NCBI RefSeq assembly: GCF_018918285.1
Contig: NZ_JAHLQF010000001.1
Span: 1,131,284-1,195,283 of the forward strand
Direction of reading: 5' to 3'
Length of the DNA: 64,000 bases
DNA from: Clostridium mobile
Lineage (GTDB): Bacteria > Bacillota > Clostridia > Clostridiales > Clostridiaceae
The notes under the pieces are model-generated. The model was given only the letters and a program-made list of their open reading frames with translations. It searched no databases and was not told the origin of the DNA. This document shows, piece after piece, positions 62,135-64,000 of the stretch. How positions within the stretch are numbered: position 1 is the first letter of the stretch; each line of letters opens with the position of its first letter. A program made the position numbers and the translations under genes.

Positions 62135-62148
62135 TGCATAATTATTCA
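62135..62148. promoter_or_regulatory. ARG box (ArgR/AhrC operator)
   Basis: TGCATAATTATTCA matches the ArgR consensus TGAATWWWWATTCA at 13 of 14 positions. It lies about 125 bp upstream of the promoter's -35, a common arrangement for a second, looped operator. The rest of the gap 61947-62262 is AT-rich without a gene. Confidence 0.75.
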
Positions 62149-62252
62149 TTCATGTATGTATATTAATTACTTCACCTTTACTTTACTATGATAAATCGGT
62201 AAAGCATACAGTTAAATCAATGCTTTAAGAAAATTTATATTTATGCATGAAA

Positions 62253-62304
62253 AAAGAAGGAGCTAAAAACAAATGTAGAATTCTACATTAGCTCCTCCTT
62301 CTTT
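62253..62304 (-). terminator. Terminator overlapping the histidine kinase 3' end
   Basis: GAAGGAGGAGCTAA in the last codons pairs with TTAGCTCCTTC past the stop, with a nested TGTAGAATTCTACA palindrome; a T6 run follows on minus. Confidence 0.82.
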
Positions 62305-63702
62305 ACCATTATATGCTTTAATCTTTCCTCCATGTTTTTCAACTATTAATTTTGAAATATAAAGCCCTAGACCTGAATGCCCTTTTTGTTTTGAACGACT
62401 CTCATCCCCTTGGTAAAACTTTTTAAATATATTTTTTAAGTCTTTTGCAGAAAAACCTTCTCCATCATCACTTATTTTCATAGTGATTTTATTTTCTTCT
62501 ACTATTACATATAAAAATATACTCCCATCTTCCTTTATAAATCTAAAGCTATTGAAAACAATGTTATCTAAAACCTGAGAAATTCTATCCTTATCAATGT
62601 TTACTAAATCTTTATTTTTTCTTTTATAATCCACTAAGCTTTTAAATTCAATACTTTTCTTACTACACAACAAATCATATTCTTCACTCTTCTTATCTAT
62701 AAAATCTATAATATTTACTGGGGAGAAGTTTAGTGTAAATTCTATACCCTCTATTTTAGCTAGCATATTCATATCTTCTATTAACTTAATAGCCCTTTTT
62801 GTATTATCATCCATAATATCTAGATATCTTAATAGTCTATCTTTGTTTTCCACTCCTCCATCTTGAAGAATTTCTAGATGTCCTTTTATAATGGTCAATG
62901 GAGTTCTTAGGTCATGAGCAATGGCTCTTACCATATCTCGTCTTTCATTTTCTATTTCCCATTGACGAGTTAAGGATGTACTAAGTCCTTTTCTCATTTC
63001 TTCAAAAGCTCCTACTAGTTCTCCTAGCTCATTTTGAGCATTATAACTAATTGAAAAATCCAAGTCTCTTTCCTTTATCTTTTTTGAAGCCTGTATTAAA
63101 TCTTGTATTGGCTTATTTATGCTTTTGCTAAATCTTCTTGAAAATAATAATGTAAAAATCACTACATATATAATAGGAGAAAGAAAGATAAATATCTCTG
63201 GTGGCACTAAGAAATTATATTTAGGATTTTTAGCCCTAGGAGTAAGAACATATTCTAATATAATATTACCTTCTATTTTATCCCCACTTTTAATCGGATG
63301 ATATATAATTACTCCCTGTTGAAAAATACCGAACTTTTCATTAAAATGATTGCGTTCTTTTCCTTCCTTTATATCTTCAATGTTTTTCTCACTTAATTTT
63401 TCAATATTTCCATATAGTAATTTGATATTTTTATCAACTACACCATACTTCATACCATCTACAGGTATTATTTTTTCTAAATCCTCTTTCTCACTTTCAT
63501 CTAAAATCTTAGCACCTTTTTTATCAATGTAATCCATTATAGGAGATACTTTTTTTTCATAATAATTGCTAGGTAAAATTAGTCCTATGTTGATAAAACT
63601 TAAATATACCGTATAAGTTATAATGCTAAAAATAATACTAGCAATTATTATATACATAAAATTATATATGAACTGCTTTTTTAAAGAGGAACTTTTACTC
63701 AA
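62263..63702 (-). CDS. Sensor histidine kinase
   Basis: The 479-residue protein has two transmembrane helices (about residues 10-40 and 170-195) enclosing an extracytoplasmic domain, then a HAMP linker (INKPIQDLIQASKKI), a HisKA domain with the phospho-accepting histidine in RAIAHDLRTPL (about residue 263) and a HATPase domain with N, G1 (ISDDGEGF) and G2 (GHSGLGLYISKL) boxes. The TTG start overlaps the TGA of the response regulator gene. The signal sensed is unknown. Confidence 0.95.
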   Translation of the reverse strand: MSKSSSLKKQFIYNFMYIIIASIIFSIITYTVYLSFINIGLILPSNYYEKKVSPIMDYIDKKGAKILDESEKEDLEKIIPVDGMKYGVVDKNIKLLYGNIEKLSEKNIEDIKEGKERNHFNEKFGIFQQGVIIYHPIKSGDKIEGNIILEYVLTPRAKNPKYNFLVPPEIFIFLSPIIYVVIFTLLFSRRFSKSINKPIQDLIQASKKIKERDLDFSISYNAQNELGELVGAFEEMRKGLSTSLTRQWEIENERRDMVRAIAHDLRTPLTIIKGHLEILQDGGVENKDRLLRYLDIMDDNTKRAIKLIEDMNMLAKIEGIEFTLNFSPVNIIDFIDKKSEEYDLLCSKKSIEFKSLVDYKRKNKDLVNIDKDRISQVLDNIVFNSFRFIKEDGSIFLYVIVEENKITMKISDDGEGFSAKDLKNIFKKFYQGDESRSKQKGHSGLGLYISKLIVEKHGGKIKAYNGKEGGANVEFYICF

Positions 63703-64000
63703 TTAAATCTCTCCCATTTATACCCTACTCCCCACACCGTCACAATATAATCTGTTTTTGAAGATAAGGCAGATATTTTTTGACGAATATTTTTTACATG
63801 TTCCGCTACATTAGAAGAATCTCCTTCTCCCTCATATCCCCATATTTTTTCATAGATTTGCTCCCTTGAAAATACTTGACCTGGATGGAGGGATAGAAGT
63901 TCTATTATATCAAACTCTCTTTTTGTAGTGTTTATTATTTCATTTCCAATATATACTTCTCTCGATAAAAGATCTATACTCAATTCTTTAAAGTACAACC
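63699..64000 (-). CDS. OmpR-family response regulator, C-terminal part
   Basis: The frame continues beyond the right edge, so only the last 100 residues are seen: the winged-helix DNA-binding domain with LTTKREFDIIELL-like sequence (here NTTKREFDIIELLSLHPGQV) and the recognition helix NVAEHVKNIRQKI, ending in VWGVGYKWE. The receiver domain lies outside the window. It is coupled to the kinase gene by a four-base overlap. Confidence 0.93.
   Translation of the reverse strand, partial: LYFKELSIDLLSREVYIGNEIINTTKREFDIIELLSLHPGQVFSREQIYEKIWGYEGEGDSSNVAEHVKNIRQKISALSSKTDYIVTVWGVGYKWERFN

Overview
The window is a low-GC, densely coded chromosomal segment that reads like a proteolytic, anaerobic Clostridium (Bacillota). 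The grounds are strong AGGAGG-type ribosome binding sites, frequent TTG/GTG starts, a B12-dependent ribonucleotide reductase, L-box riboswitches, a Gram-positive LexA box and a gene content centred on amino acid and cyclic-amide breakdown. I cannot name the species from sequence alone. Most genes lie on the minus strand; the RayT transposase, nrdJ, an Lrp-type regulator and a DUF378 gene are on plus.

Layout. 1-6.4 kb: a nucleotidyltransferase-like gene (cut by the edge), a GNAT-methyltransferase fusion, a Nudix hydrolase, and an operon of amidohydrolase, M20 hydrolase and DcuC-type carrier. 6.7-9.6 kb: asd and lysC behind two complete lysine riboswitches in tandem, with a consensus promoter. 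9.6-14.5 kb: small housekeeping and hypothetical genes (YbaK-type deacylase, DUF2164, dut, SPL-type radical SAM, PIN protein, flavodoxin-like). 14.9-25.9 kb: a probable catabolic operon with a PucR regulator, the three subunits of an oxamate-carbamoyltransferase-type enzyme (AllH, FdrA/AllF, AllG), carbamate kinase, a permease and two cytosine-deaminase-like amidohydrolases. The C-terminal piece of FdrA is a separate overlapping small gene. 26-31 kb: comFB-like, sbcC, sbcD. 31.2-32.1 kb: a REP-associated tyrosine transposase (RayT). 32.3-38.5 kb: Rrf2 regulator, nrdJ with paired NrdR boxes, and an SLH/YcdB-like secreted protein. 38.85 kb: an uncharacterised 79-residue gene under a textbook SOS promoter. 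39.3-42.8 kb: TIM-barrel isomerase, M19 dipeptidase, thrC, ridA. 44.7-46.8 kb: an NhaC-family carrier behind a third lysine riboswitch. 46.9-50.6 kb: two glutaminase paralogues flanking an AGCS symporter. 50.7-51.8 kb: a MalY/PatB-type enzyme. 52.1-54.6 kb: a decayed Tn916-like remnant with higher GC. 56-62 kb: argH, argG and a polar amino acid ABC transporter, with ArgR-type boxes upstream. 62.3 kb to the edge: a two-component system.

The most striking feature is not a gene. The heptamer GGGACAG (extended form GGGGACAGTTAT or GGGACAGTCAT) occurs about 39 times by eye count. Roughly one copy would be expected at this base composition. Eighteen copies are intergenic, in clusters, in one inverted pair that makes a terminator, and as three direct copies just upstream of the RayT gene. 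Twenty-one lie inside coding sequence, in all three sense frames and often through codons that look rare here (GGG GAC, AGG GAC, GTC). This resembles both a RayT-borne replicator and a DNA-uptake-signal-like sequence; neither is proven.
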